The position numbers and the translations under genes were made by a program. From NCBI GenBank assembly GCA_964541695.1, contig CAZIRB010000001.1:14448-78447 (forward strand): a DNA stretch of 64,000 nt, written 5' to 3'. Source of the stretch: CAZKGE01 sp964541695. GTDB lineage: Bacteria > Bacillota > Clostridia > Christensenellales > CAG-138. This document shows, in pieces, positions 52,583 to 61,885 of the stretch. Every line of letters begins with the position of its first letter. The first letter of the stretch is position 1. The notes below the pieces were generated by a model. It had not been told where the DNA came from. It did not search any database and worked only from the letters and a program-made list of their open reading frames with translations.

Positions 52583-53154
52583 ACGCCCTGCCCCGCGGCA
52601 TACGCCGCTTTATTTGCGTCCGCGCCCTTGGGGAAGCGGGAGACGACGGCCGAGAGCAGCTCGTCGGCGGTGAACAGCTTGCCGACGGCGGTGTGCCTCT
52701 GCGCCGCGCCGAGCAGGAACACGTTGGCCGCGGCGCCCGCGGGCAAAGCGTCCGGGTCGACGAAGAAATAGTGTGCGCCGTGCCCCTCGGCGGCTGCGCG
52801 CACGACCGGCTCGTCCGGGTACGGGGCCTTGCCGAGCATGACGTCGGTGGGCAGAAAGCGCGAGCCGAACACGAGCAGGTCGCCGCCCTTTTTCAGGTAA
52901 TCCACGGCCTTGAGGCTCTCGGAGAGCTCCATGGAGATCACCACGTCCGCACTGGCGAGCGGAATCTCGGGGCCGGCGGACGCGCTGCCGAAGCGGAGCT
53001 GCGCCTTGACGAAGCCGCCGCGCTGCGCCATGCCCTTGGTGGGGAAGTAGCTGCACGGGATGCCCTTTGCCATGGCGGCCGAGAGCAGGATGTCGGCGAT
53101 GGTGAGCACGCCCTGGCCGCCGACGCCGACGAGGTAGAGGTCCAATCGGTCCAT
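52579..53154 (-). CDS. iorB: Indolepyruvate:ferredoxin oxidoreductase beta subunit
   Basis: The 191-residue protein is a POR-gamma-type domain with 'LYLVGVGGQGVLTIADILLS', 'FPTKGMAQRGGFVKAQLRFG' and 'AGAAANVFLLG'. With IorA it oxidatively decarboxylates aryl-pyruvates to aryl-acetyl-CoA and reduces ferredoxin. ATG 53154 follows AGGAGGCG, four bases after the iorA stop codon. Confidence 0.94.
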   Translation of the reverse strand: MDRLDLYLVGVGGQGVLTIADILLSAAMAKGIPCSYFPTKGMAQRGGFVKAQLRFGSASAGPEIPLASADVVISMELSESLKAVDYLKKGGDLLVFGSRFLPTDVMLGKAPYPDEPVVRAAAEGHGAHYFFVDPDALPAGAAANVFLLGAAQRHTAVGKLFTADELLSAVVSRFPKGADANKAAYAAGQGV

Positions 53155-53158
53155 AACT

Positions 53159-55009
53159 TCACGCCTCCTTCTGAATCGCCGAGAAGCGGCACTGGGACTG
53201 GCAGATCCCGCAGCCGTTGCACAGCGTCTGGTCGATCGAAACGGTCTCGCCGTCAAACACGAGCGCGGGGCAGCCGGTCATGCGGATGCAGACCTTGCAG
53301 CGCGTGCACTTCTCCTGGTCGATGTGCACCTTTCCGTAGCGGATCTTGCGGCGGCCGGCCTGGATCGCGCACTCGCGGCGCGCGAGAATCACCTTTACTC
53401 CGTCCTTTTTGAGCATGTCGGAGAGGACCTCCGTCATCTTCGGCACGTCGTACGGGTCGACGATAGCAAACTCCTTTACGCCGAGCGCGGGAACGATGTT
53501 CGCGATGTCGACGCGGTTGCAGTCCGCGTTTCTTTGAAACTCCATGTCCGTGCCGGGGTTGACCTGCATGCCGGTCATGGCGGTCCAGCCGTTGTCCATG
53601 ATGATGGCGGTCATGTTCACGTTGTTCCAGACCGCGTTGATGAGGCCCGGGATGCCGCCGTGTATGAACGTCGAGTCGCCGATCGTGGCGATGAGCGGCG
53701 TCTTGACGCCCGCGTAGGCAAAGCCCTGCGCGAACGGGATCGACGCGCCCATCGAGATCTCCGTCCACAGCGTATGGAACGGCGGGCTCATGCCGAGGAT
53801 CGTGCAGCCGATGTCGCCGGTGACGACGGCGTTATTCGCGTTGAAGCCGAGCTTTTTGAGCGCGGCGTTGATGGACAGGAACGTGCCGCGGTGCGGGCAG
53901 CCCGTGCAGACGCCGATCGGCCGCGCGGCGCAGCTCTTGACCGCGTCCGAGCGCGCGGGCAGGCCGGAAACGTCCGCCCCGGCGGCGGTCAGCAGCGCCT
54001 TTGCCACGGTGAGCGCGTCGAAGCTGCCGATGCGCGACAGCGTGCCGTCCTCCTTGCCGAGTATGCGGATGATTTTGCCGAGCTTCTGCGCCGCGATGTA
54101 CAGCGCATGCTCGACGTACGGCTCGTTCTCCTCGAGCACGACGATCGTGTCGCAGCTTTTCACCAGCGCGGCAAGCTCCTCGCTGGGCGCGGGCACGGTG
54201 GTTTTGACAAACAGGCGCGAGAACGCGGGGACCTTCGCGTGCTGATTCGCCAATGTCACGCCCTCGTCGACGTAGCGGCCCATCACGCCCACGGCGACGA
54301 CGCCGAGTGTCGTGCCCGTGACAAGCTGGAACGCGTTGATCTTATCCTCGCGGATCAGCGTTTCGGCCTTAGCAAGCCTGGCGATCAGGTCGCGGTGCTG
54401 GTCCATGCAGATCTTCGCGCCGGCCTTGGTGTACTTTTCGATGTCTTTATCGAGCGAAGGCTCGCGCGCGGGCTGCGGCATAAAGTCCGGCAGGTCGAGC
54501 GTCTCGTGCGCGAGCGACACGCTCGTGACGGAGCGCAGCATGACCGGCGAGCCGATCCGCTCGGACAGCGAGAACGCGTACTCGGTGAGCGCGTAGGAAT
54601 CCCCCACGCTTGTGCAGTCCAGCACGGGCATGTCGCTCATCTTGGCAAAGCCGCGCACGTCCTGCTCCGGCATGCCCGCGGACACGCCGGGGTCGTCGCA
54701 CACGTACAGCACGAGCGCGCCCTTGCAGCCGGAGTACACGACGGATATGAGCGAGTCGTAGCAGACGTTGAGGCCGGACATCTTCATCGTGCACAGCGCG
54801 CGCTGGCCCGCCCAGGACGCCGCGGCGGCGATCTCGAACGCGACCTTCTCGTTCGTGCTCCACTGCACCTCGATGCCCGGCAGTTTTTTGTTTATCAGGC
54901 TCCCGATGGCCTCGCTCGACGGCGTGCCGGGGTAGCCGGTGATGACCGTCGCGCCCGCGTTGACGGCGGCGAGGGCGACGGCTTCGTTTCCGCTGATGCT
55001 CCGGATCAT
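53159..55009 (-). CDS. iorA: Indolepyruvate:ferredoxin oxidoreductase alpha subunit
   Basis: The 616-residue protein has an N-terminal POR-alpha domain ('GYPGTPSSEAIGSL', 'YVCDDPGVSAGMPEQDVRGF'), a thiamine-pyrophosphate domain ('VVTGDIGCTILGM', 'TIGDSTFIHGGIPGL', 'IIMDNGWTAMTGMQ'), and C-terminal ferredoxin motifs 'CTRCKVCIRMTGCP' and 'CNGCGICQSQC'. Its first 4Fe-4S motif has a Cys spacing typical of IorA. The ATG overlaps the aminotransferase TGA (ATGA). Confidence 0.96.
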   Translation of the reverse strand: MIRSISGNEAVALAAVNAGATVITGYPGTPSSEAIGSLINKKLPGIEVQWSTNEKVAFEIAAAASWAGQRALCTMKMSGLNVCYDSLISVVYSGCKGALVLYVCDDPGVSAGMPEQDVRGFAKMSDMPVLDCTSVGDSYALTEYAFSLSERIGSPVMLRSVTSVSLAHETLDLPDFMPQPAREPSLDKDIEKYTKAGAKICMDQHRDLIARLAKAETLIREDKINAFQLVTGTTLGVVAVGVMGRYVDEGVTLANQHAKVPAFSRLFVKTTVPAPSEELAALVKSCDTIVVLEENEPYVEHALYIAAQKLGKIIRILGKEDGTLSRIGSFDALTVAKALLTAAGADVSGLPARSDAVKSCAARPIGVCTGCPHRGTFLSINAALKKLGFNANNAVVTGDIGCTILGMSPPFHTLWTEISMGASIPFAQGFAYAGVKTPLIATIGDSTFIHGGIPGLINAVWNNVNMTAIIMDNGWTAMTGMQVNPGTDMEFQRNADCNRVDIANIVPALGVKEFAIVDPYDVPKMTEVLSDMLKKDGVKVILARRECAIQAGRRKIRYGKVHIDQEKCTRCKVCIRMTGCPALVFDGETVSIDQTLCNGCGICQSQCRFSAIQKEA

Positions 55010-56124
55010 AGCGTACCTCCCGATATGGCGATTTTCTGCAATTCCGTCAGCGCCGCGATGAAGCGCTCGTTTTCCGGCATGGTGCCGACCGTCACGCGCA
55101 GCGACGTACTAAAGCCCCACTGCGTGGCCGGGCGCACGATGATGCCGCGGCGAAGCAGCGCCTTCGACAGCTTGTCGGCCGGAAGAAGCGTGTCGACGAA
55201 CACGAAGTTCGCGTAGGATTTGGCGTACGGCATGCCGAGCGCCTCGAACGAGCGGTAGAAGTATTCGCGCCCCTCGGCGTTGAGCTCCACGACCTCGTGC
55301 AAAAACTCGTCGTCGGACAGCGCCGCGACGGCGCCGGCCTGCGCGACGCGGTTGACCGGGAACGGCGGCAGAACGCGCATCAAAATGTCGGCCAGCTCCT
55401 TTTTGAGCACCGCGTAGCCCACGCGCACGCCCGCCAGGCCGTAGATCTTGCTGAACGTGCGCACGATGATCACGTTTTTGCCCTGCCGCACGTAGTCGAT
55501 GCCGTTCTTATACTCCGGGGACTGCGCAAACTCACAATACGCCTCGTCGAGAACGGCGATGCAGCGATCCGGCAGGCGCGCGATAAAGTCGTCGAGCGCG
55601 CCCTTTTCGATGATCGTGCCGGTCGGGTTGTTCGGCGTGCAGAGAAAGATGAGCTTCGTTTTGTCCGTGACGGCGGCCGTCACCGCGGCAAGGTCGTAGC
55701 GGTGGTCGACGAGCGGCACGCGCACGAGCACGCCGCCCATGATCTCGGTCGACGACTCGTAGGTCTTGAACGACGGGCTGCCCACGACGGCCTCCTCGCC
55801 CTCGTTGAGGAACGCGGAGCAGATCATGTTGATCACGTGGTCGCCGCCGTTGCCGACGACGATGCAGTCGCGGTCCACGCCAAGCCTTGGGCAAAGCGCG
55901 TCGCGCACGGACGGGCTGCTGCCCTCGGGGTACATGTAGCAGCGCTCGAGCTCAGCGTGCATGGCCAAGAGCGCCTTGGGCGACGTGTGCAGCGGGTTCT
56001 CGTTGGAGGCAAGCTTGATGATGTCGGTCAGCCCGTATTCGCGCTGAACCTCCTCGACCGGCTTGCCGGGAATGTAGGGGGACATGTCCATGATACCGTG
56101 TCTTGCGAGCGCTGTTACATCCAT
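55006..56124 (-). CDS. Aromatic / histidinol-phosphate-type aminotransferase (HisC-like)
   Basis: The 372-residue fold-type I PLP enzyme shows 'IIKLASNENPLHTSPKALLA', 'VVGNGGDHVINMICSAFLNE', 'LCTPNNPTGTII' and the Schiff-base Lys in 'VRTFSKIYGLAGVRVGYA'. HisC-like enzymes often take Phe, Tyr and Trp; as first gene of the ior operon it most likely supplies aryl-pyruvates to IorAB. ATG 56124 follows CCGGAGGT at a nine-base spacing; the frame upstream to 56178 has no site. Confidence 0.9.
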   Translation of the reverse strand: MDVTALARHGIMDMSPYIPGKPVEEVQREYGLTDIIKLASNENPLHTSPKALLAMHAELERCYMYPEGSSPSVRDALCPRLGVDRDCIVVGNGGDHVINMICSAFLNEGEEAVVGSPSFKTYESSTEIMGGVLVRVPLVDHRYDLAAVTAAVTDKTKLIFLCTPNNPTGTIIEKGALDDFIARLPDRCIAVLDEAYCEFAQSPEYKNGIDYVRQGKNVIIVRTFSKIYGLAGVRVGYAVLKKELADILMRVLPPFPVNRVAQAGAVAALSDDEFLHEVVELNAEGREYFYRSFEALGMPYAKSYANFVFVDTLLPADKLSKALLRRGIIVRPATQWGFSTSLRVTVGTMPENERFIAALTELQKIAISGGTL

Positions 56125-56180
56125 AAATTCAAACCTCCGGCGATGTGATATGAAGTTTTTTCGCTTTCCTCGGGGCAAAC

Positions 56181-56222
56181 TTTGTTAAACAATATGTTAA
56201 CAAAACCTCAACAATTCGTCAA
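56181..56222 (-). promoter_or_regulatory. Promoter and putative operator of the ior operon
   Basis: Minus strand TTGACG (56217-56222), 17 bases, TAACAT (56194-56199). TTTGTTA (56181-56187) and TAACAAA (56198-56204) form an inverted repeat with a 10-base gap that covers the -10 box, suggesting repression by a dimeric protein, possibly the divergent YheO-type regulator. Confidence 0.6.
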
Positions 56223-56237
56223 GAAGATTCTGCGTTC

Positions 56238-56267
56238 TTGACGCACGATAAAAGCGCATAGTACAAT
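56238..56267 (+). promoter_or_regulatory. Promoter of the YheO-type regulator
   Basis: TTGACG (56238-56243), 18 bases, TACAAT (56262-56267), 31 bases before the start codon. Confidence 0.6.
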
Positions 56268-56298
56268 CGAGCAGACCAATTGATAGGGGGGCCGGATC

Positions 56299-56919
56299 AT
56301 GCGCGAAACGCTGCTTGACGCGCTGTGCCGCACGGCGGCCGCGCTTGCGGAGATGTTCGGAAGAAACTGCGAGACGGTGGTGCACGACTTTTCCAACGCG
56401 GACTGCCGCATCGCCGCGATCTATAACGGCCACGTGTCCGGCCGCACGTTGTCCTCGACCGAAACGATATACGGCGTGACGATCTCGTCCGAGGACTGCA
56501 AGGAGCTGATCCCGGACTCGGACTATGTCAACGCGATGGTCGTGACCAGGGACGGCCGCAGGATCAAGACCACGTCGGTCAACTACATCGGCGAGGACTA
56601 CCACTACGTGCTCGGCGTCAACTTCGACACGACGGCCATCCACGCGGCCGACGCGATTCTGCGCGATCTCGACATGGCGGACGGGGACTTCGACGCGTCG
56701 CCGCTTGCTGACAAAAAGCTCTCCGAGGCGTTCGACCGCTGCCTGTCCGTCATCGGTAAGCCCGTCGCGGAGCTGACCAAGCGCGAGCGGCTGCAGATCG
56801 TGTCCATGCTTAACGACGGCGGGCTCTTTTCCATACAAAAAGCCGTTCCGTACGTGTCCGAACGGTTCGGCGTCTCCCGATTTACGGTCTATAATTATCT
56901 GAACGAAATCAAAAACTGA
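56299..56919 (+). CDS. YheO-type PAS/HTH transcriptional regulator
   Basis: The 206-residue protein has an N-terminal YheO PAS-like domain ('CETVVHDFSNADCRIAAIYN', 'HYVLGVNFDTTAI') and a C-terminal HTH ('FSIQKAVPYVSERFGVSRFT' then 'VYNYLNEIKN'). Relatives include DauR, which responds to D-amino-acid catabolism. Divergent from the ior operon across 174 bases, it is the probable regulator of aromatic amino acid oxidation. GGGGGG precedes the ATG. Confidence 0.88.
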   Translation: MRETLLDALCRTAAALAEMFGRNCETVVHDFSNADCRIAAIYNGHVSGRTLSSTETIYGVTISSEDCKELIPDSDYVNAMVVTRDGRRIKTTSVNYIGEDYHYVLGVNFDTTAIHAADAILRDLDMADGDFDASPLADKKLSEAFDRCLSVIGKPVAELTKRERLQIVSMLNDGGLFSIQKAVPYVSERFGVSRFTVYNYLNEIKN

Positions 56920-56933
56920 ACGCGGAAAACAGG

Positions 56934-58361
56934 CTAACGGCCGGCAAGCGCCGTCTGGTCCTCGATCTCGGCCAGGCGGCGGCTTTTTTGTTTCCACTTG
57001 CCCGAGCGGAAGCGCAGGAGCGTAAGGATGCCGCGCAGCGCGAGATCTATGACCATGGCGTACCACGCGCCGTCGAGGCCGAGGTTCAGCGTGCGCACGA
57101 AGAAGAGCGCGAACGGCAGCCGGACGCACAGCATGCACACGATGCCGACGAACAGCGGCGCCACGGCGTCGCCCGCGCCGCGCAGCGCGCCGGAGGTCAC
57201 GATCGCCACGGCGAACAGCGGCTCGACGAACGCCACGATGCGTAAGGCGGACGCGCCAGCCTCGCTCACCGCGGGGTCCGGCGTAAACAGCCGGATCAGC
57301 GGCAGCGCGAAAGTGTACATCAGCGCGCCGACCACGACCATGACGGCGACGCTCAGGCCGATGCTGATGTACCCGTGCCGCTCGGCCGATTTCTCGTCGC
57401 GCGCGCCGAGCGCCTGGCCGACCATGATGATGGCCGCCGCGGCAAAGCCGTAGGCGGGGTTGTAGCAGATGCTCTCCGCCGTCGTGGCCAGGTAGTGCGC
57501 GGACAGCGCCACGGTGCCGAGCGACGAGATGACGGACATGTACAGAATCTGGCCGACGCTGATGACCGCGCGCTCGGCCGCAATCGGCGTGCCGATGCGC
57601 AGCACGTTCGACGCGCCCTGTTTTTTGAGCGAGTAGTCCGAGCGCAAAGTAAATCGCATCTCGTCGGTGCGCCGCGCCATGACGAGCAGCATGAACACGC
57701 CGGCCAGGCTCATGGCGGTCACGCTCGATATGGCCGCGCCGCGCACGCCGAGGTTTGCGCCCCATACATGGATGCCGCCGAACAGGCCGAGCGTGCGGCT
57801 CGGGTAGATGAGGAAGAGGTTGCCGAGAACGTTGAGCAGGTTGACGAGGATCGAGACCACCATCGGCAGCCGCGTGTTGCCGCCGCCGCGCACGACGCCG
57901 TAGAGCGTGAGCGCGACGAAGTTCGGCATGTTCGACAGGCTGATGATGCGCATGTACGCCACGGCGTCCGGCACGACTGCGGGCTCGGCGTGCATCCAGA
58001 CGGGGAAGTGCGGCGCGACGAGCAGCATCACGCCCGTCATGAGGAGCCCAAGCAGCGCGCTCATGGTCAGCGCCTGCCGCGCGTACGCGCCCGCGGTCTT
58101 CGTGTCGCCCGAGCCGTAGCAGCGCGCGATGAGCACCGTCGCGCCGCCGGAGACCATCATCGAGAGCGCGTTCATCAGCCACATCGGCGACGCGTTGAGC
58201 GCCGCGGCGGCGGTCGCGGCCGCGCCCAAGGAGCCCACCATCGCCGTGTTGACGATGCCGATCAGCGCGCCCATGATGCTCTCGAATATGGCGGGCACGG
58301 CGAGCACAAATACCTTGCCGATCTCGTGCCGCGCCGTAACCGCGGTCTGTTCCGTTTCCAC
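56934..58361 (-). CDS. MATE-family efflux transporter
   Basis: The 475-residue protein has twelve membrane segments in two homologous halves ('VFVLAVPAIFESIMGALIGI' in helix 1, 'RIGTPIAAERAVISVGQILY' in helix 7), matching the MATE/NorM family. It probably exports cationic drugs or metabolites with Na+ or H+. There is no operon partner; it converges on the YheO gene, 14 bases apart. Confidence 0.92.
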   Translation of the reverse strand: METEQTAVTARHEIGKVFVLAVPAIFESIMGALIGIVNTAMVGSLGAAATAAAALNASPMWLMNALSMMVSGGATVLIARCYGSGDTKTAGAYARQALTMSALLGLLMTGVMLLVAPHFPVWMHAEPAVVPDAVAYMRIISLSNMPNFVALTLYGVVRGGGNTRLPMVVSILVNLLNVLGNLFLIYPSRTLGLFGGIHVWGANLGVRGAAISSVTAMSLAGVFMLLVMARRTDEMRFTLRSDYSLKKQGASNVLRIGTPIAAERAVISVGQILYMSVISSLGTVALSAHYLATTAESICYNPAYGFAAAAIIMVGQALGARDEKSAERHGYISIGLSVAVMVVVGALMYTFALPLIRLFTPDPAVSEAGASALRIVAFVEPLFAVAIVTSGALRGAGDAVAPLFVGIVCMLCVRLPFALFFVRTLNLGLDGAWYAMVIDLALRGILTLLRFRSGKWKQKSRRLAEIEDQTALAGR

Positions 58362-58671
58362 CGTACCGTTCCTGTTCCCGGCCGGCCGCGGTCGCCGCGC
58401 CGGCGCGCCCCTTTTCCAGAGGCGATTGCGATACTATATCACGTTTGCTGCCCGGGGTAAAAGGGTTTTTTACGCATAAATCCCCGGCGCGCCGCCGCCC
58501 GGGCCGCGCGGCGCGGGGGAGCAAAAGAAACAGCGCGCCCAGCGAAATGACGCCGGCAAAGCCAGGGGCGACCATTCGGCCGGGCATGCGTTTTTTTGCG
58601 GGCTGCGGCGATTCCTCCGCCGGAACCGCCGCCTGCGCCGCCGTCCGCCGGTCTTAACCGGCGCGGACGCG
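58362..58671. other. Intergenic stretch without a convincing gene
   Basis: The minus strand carries a short frame beginning 'MPGRMVAPGFAGVISLGALF' with one hydrophobic segment, but with no ribosome site and an Arg-rich low-complexity flank. TATAGT near 58430 may be the MATE -10 box. Confidence 0.4.
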
Positions 58672-59292
58672 TCAGGTGTTGATGATGGCGATGCTCTCCA
58701 CAACGTCCGCGACGTGTTCGCAGGCGTCGAAGCAGACCTCGAAGCAGCTGTACACCTCGCGCCAGGCCAGCACGTGCATCGCGTCCGTCTCGTCGGCGTG
58801 CAGCCGGTGCATCGCGTGCATATACAGCCGGTCGCCCTCCTCCTCGAGGCGGTTGATCTCGATGATGTAGGTCTTGAGCGTGCCGCTGCTCTTAAAGCGC
58901 GTAAACTCGCCGAGGAGCTTGTGCATGTTGTCGCAGCAGCGGATCAAAAGCGCGGTGAACGGCTCGACGTCGGGGCGGATGGCCTTGACGCTGCAGATGT
59001 GGATGCGGATTAAAACCTCCTCGATGGAGTCGGTCACGTTGTCCAGGTTCTCGATCAGCTTGGCGATGTCGTAGCGGTCGATCGGCGTGACGAACGCGCG
59101 CGACAGCTCCGCCGTGACCTCGTGCTTGACCTCGTCGGCGGCGTGTTCGATCTCGTGCATGCGGCGCATGCTGACCGGCAGCTCCGCGGGGTTGAAATTT
59201 GAAAGAATATCCGCGAGAAGCCGCGCCGAGTCGTACGCAAGCGCCGCGCTCTTCTCAAAGTTGCAGAAGAACAGGCTTTTTTGAGATTTCAT
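58672..59292 (-). CDS. DUF47/PhoU-like protein, partner of PiT
   Basis: The 206-residue, almost all-helical protein has the DUF47 pattern 'RRMHEIEHAADEVKHEVTAE' and 'DIAKLIENLDNVTDSIEEVL', with E/D-rich metal-binding helices as in PhoU. It follows the PiT gene by 42 bases; such pairs act as phosphate transporter and gating partner. GGAGGAAG precedes the ATG. Confidence 0.92.
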   Translation of the reverse strand: MKSQKSLFFCNFEKSAALAYDSARLLADILSNFNPAELPVSMRRMHEIEHAADEVKHEVTAELSRAFVTPIDRYDIAKLIENLDNVTDSIEEVLIRIHICSVKAIRPDVEPFTALLIRCCDNMHKLLGEFTRFKSSGTLKTYIIEINRLEEEGDRLYMHAMHRLHADETDAMHVLAWREVYSCFEVCFDACEHVADVVESIAIINT

Positions 59293-59334
59293 AATAGATA
59301 TGCTTCCTCCAATCTCAGGTTGACCGTTTCAAGT

Positions 59335-60390
59335 TTATCGAAACAGCGCGAAAAACAGCTTGGCGACCAGGTACCCGATCAGGCCGCAGCCCGGGAACGT
59401 GAGCACCCATGTCAGCACCATGCTGTTGGCTACGCCGAAGTTGACCGACGAGAGCCGTTTCGATGCGCCGACGCCCATGACGGCGGCGGTCTTGGTGTGC
59501 GTCGTGCTCACGGGGATGCCGAGCAGCGACGAAAGCAAGAGGCACAGCGCGCCCGCCGCGTCCGCGGCGAAGCCCTGGTAGGTCTCGAGCTTGACCATGT
59601 CCATGCCGACCGCCTTGATGATGCGCCAGCCGCCCACGGATGTGCCCAGGCCCATCACGAGCGAGCAAAGCAGCATCATCCAGAACGGGGGAGCGACGTT
59701 GCCCGTCGTGTCCGCGCCGTTTGCCAGGAACACGCAGAGGATCAGCACGCCCATGAACTTCTGGCCGTCCTGCGCGCCGTGCATGAAGCTCATCGCCGCG
59801 CCGCCGGCGATCTGCAGGCCCTGGAACGCGCGCGTGGTCCGGCGCCGGTCGACCCGCCGGAATATCAGCACGAGCAGCTTTGTGACCAGGTACCCCAGGG
59901 CAAAGCCGATCACGGTCGTGAGCAGCAGGCCGTAGATGACCTTGATCCATTCCGAGCCGTTGATGCCGGCAAAGCTGCCGTTGAGCGCGATGGCCGCGCC
60001 GGAGAGTCCGGCGATCAGCGCGTGGCTCTCGCTGGTCGGGATGCCGAAGTACCAGGCGGCCACCGCCCATATGATGATCGCGACGAGCGCGGCGCAGAGC
60101 GCCGTCTGCGCGAGCATGGCGTCGCCCTCAAAGTTGACCATGTTCTTGATCGTCATGGCGACCGTGGCGTTGAATGCCGTCATCACGAGCACGCCGAGAA
60201 AATTGAACACGGCCGCCATCACGATGGCCATGTTCGGCGAGATCGCGCGCGTGGCGATGCAGGTTGCGATCGCGTTCGGCGCGTCCGTCCAGCCGTTGAC
60301 GAATATGACGCCCAGCGTGAGCACGACCGATATAAACAGCGCCGGGCTCCTGATTATCTGCGAGCAGAAAAACGCGAATCCAAAGTCCAA
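59335..60390 (-). CDS. pit: PiT-family inorganic phosphate transporter
   Basis: The 351-residue protein shows both PiT signature repeats: 'FVNGWTDAPNAIATCIATRA' near the N-terminus and 'GALCLLLSSLLGIPVSTTHT' in the second half, plus 'YFGIPTSESHALIAGLSGAA'. It imports phosphate with cations. TTG 60390 is ten bases after GGGAGGGGG; an ATG at 60423 lies upstream of that site and is less likely. Confidence 0.92.
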   Translation of the reverse strand: MDFGFAFFCSQIIRSPALFISVVLTLGVIFVNGWTDAPNAIATCIATRAISPNMAIVMAAVFNFLGVLVMTAFNATVAMTIKNMVNFEGDAMLAQTALCAALVAIIIWAVAAWYFGIPTSESHALIAGLSGAAIALNGSFAGINGSEWIKVIYGLLLTTVIGFALGYLVTKLLVLIFRRVDRRRTTRAFQGLQIAGGAAMSFMHGAQDGQKFMGVLILCVFLANGADTTGNVAPPFWMMLLCSLVMGLGTSVGGWRIIKAVGMDMVKLETYQGFAADAAGALCLLLSSLLGIPVSTTHTKTAAVMGVGASKRLSSVNFGVANSMVLTWVLTFPGCGLIGYLVAKLFFALFR

Positions 60391-60642
60391 ATTGTGTTGT
60401 CCCCCTCCCAATTCCCCGGACATTGCTGTACGGTCGGCGCGGCGCGTGATGCTGTCCGGCGCATCCCCGCACCCTCCTATATTGCCACCCGCGCGGGCAT
60501 CCATGCAAGCGTCAAACGCGTGGCGCGCCGGCCGCCGCGCACGGGATTGCTGTCCCGGCCACAATACAACTACTTTATCATATCACAAAACCGCCGGGGC
60601 GGCGCGGGAATCTGCGGGAAGGCGCGCAAAATTTTCGTTCGT

Positions 60643-60671
60643 TTGCGTAAACGCGGCGGCTATGGGATAAT
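60643..60671 (+). promoter_or_regulatory. Promoter of the decarboxylase beta-subunit gene
   Basis: TTGCGT (60643-60648), 17 bases, GATAAT (60666-60671), about 80 bases before the start codon. Confidence 0.5.
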
Positions 60672-60750
60672 ATTGGGGAACCGCTTGAAAAAGGGCGGAC
60701 GTTTTGTTATGCTGATAACATGGGGAGAATTTGGATTTGGTGGTGATGAA

Positions 60751-61872
60751 ATGGAGCAACTTTTCTCGAACTTTGCTGCCTTGACGTGGCAGCAGCCGAT
60801 CATGTGGATCATCGGCGGACTGTTGATCTACCTCGCGATCAAGAAGGACATGGAGCCCGCGCTGCTGCTGCCGATCGGGTTCGGCGCAATCCTTGTCAAC
60901 CTCCCGATGTCCGGCGCCGTGACGCAGGTCATACACGGCGCGACCGAGACGGGCATCCTAAACGTCCTGTTCGACGCGGGCATCGCCAACGAGCTGTTCC
61001 CGCTGCTGCTGTTCATCGGCATCGGCGCCATGATCGACTTTGGGCCGCTTCTGATGAACCCCAAGCTGATGTTCTTCGGCGCCGCCGCGCAGTTCGGCAT
61101 CTTCTTTACGTTCAGCCTGGCGTCGCTGTTCGGCTTCGAGATCAAGGACGCGGCCTCGATCGCGATCATCGGCGCGGCCGACGGCCCGACGTCGATATTC
61201 GTGGCCAACTTCTTCCAGTCCAACTACCTCGGCCCGATCATCGTGGCCGCCTATTCCTATATGGCGCTGGTGCCGATCGTGCAGCCGCCGGTGATCCGGC
61301 TGCTCACGTCGAAGCATGAGCGCCGCATCCGTATGGAGTATTCCAAGAGCACCGTGTCGAAGACGACGCGCATCCTGTTCCCGATCATCGTCACGGCCGT
61401 GACGGGGCTGTTCTCGCCGCGTTCCGTCGCGCTCGTCGGCTTTTTGATGTTCGGCAACCTCATCCGCGAGTGCGGCGTGCTCAACTCGCTCTCGGAGACG
61501 GCGCAGAAGGCGCTCGCCAACCTGATCACCCTCTTCCTCGGACTCACGATCGCGGCCAAGATGCAGGCGGAGGCGTTCCTCAATCCCCAGACGCTTCTGA
61601 TCCTGTCGCTCGGCCTCGTCGCGTTTATATTCGATACCGTCGGCGGCGTGTTGTTTGCCAAGCTCCTCAACCTGTTCCTCAAGAAAAAGATCAATCCCAT
61701 GATCGGCGCGGCCGGTATCTCGGCGTTCCCGATGTCCGCGCGCGTTGTGCATAAGATGGGCCTGGCCGAAGACGACCAGAACTTCCTTTTGATGCACGCC
61801 GTCGGCGTCAATGTGTCCGGCCAGATCGCGTCGGTCATCGCCGGCGGACTGATCATCTCGCTGTTGGGTTAG
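60751..61872 (+). CDS. Sodium-pumping decarboxylase beta subunit (OadB/GcdB/MmdB)
   Basis: The 373-residue, highly hydrophobic protein matches the family over its full length: 'NELFPLLLFIGIGAMIDFGP', the sodium-site motif 'AAIIGAADGPTSIFVAN'-like sequence ('IAIIGAADGPTSIFVANFF'), and 'GAAGISAFPMSARVVHKMGL'. It couples carboxybiotin decarboxylation to Na+ export. No carboxyltransferase alpha or biotin-carrier gene is nearby. ATG 60751 follows GGTGGTGA; an upstream ATG at 60709 is possible. Confidence 0.93.
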   Translation: MEQLFSNFAALTWQQPIMWIIGGLLIYLAIKKDMEPALLLPIGFGAILVNLPMSGAVTQVIHGATETGILNVLFDAGIANELFPLLLFIGIGAMIDFGPLLMNPKLMFFGAAAQFGIFFTFSLASLFGFEIKDAASIAIIGAADGPTSIFVANFFQSNYLGPIIVAAYSYMALVPIVQPPVIRLLTSKHERRIRMEYSKSTVSKTTRILFPIIVTAVTGLFSPRSVALVGFLMFGNLIRECGVLNSLSETAQKALANLITLFLGLTIAAKMQAEAFLNPQTLLILSLGLVAFIFDTVGGVLFAKLLNLFLKKKINPMIGAAGISAFPMSARVVHKMGLAEDDQNFLLMHAVGVNVSGQIASVIAGGLIISLLG

Positions 61873-61885
61873 GAGGTGCGATAAC

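Noticed and set aside
53324..55216. A 630-codon plus-strand open frame opposite iorA
   Set aside because: Antisense shadow of iorA with Arg/His/Val-rich composition and no family motifs.
56197..58587. A 796-codon minus-strand open frame over the MATE and YheO genes
   Set aside because: Out-of-frame shadow; runs antisense through the YheO gene and lacks any recognisable domain.
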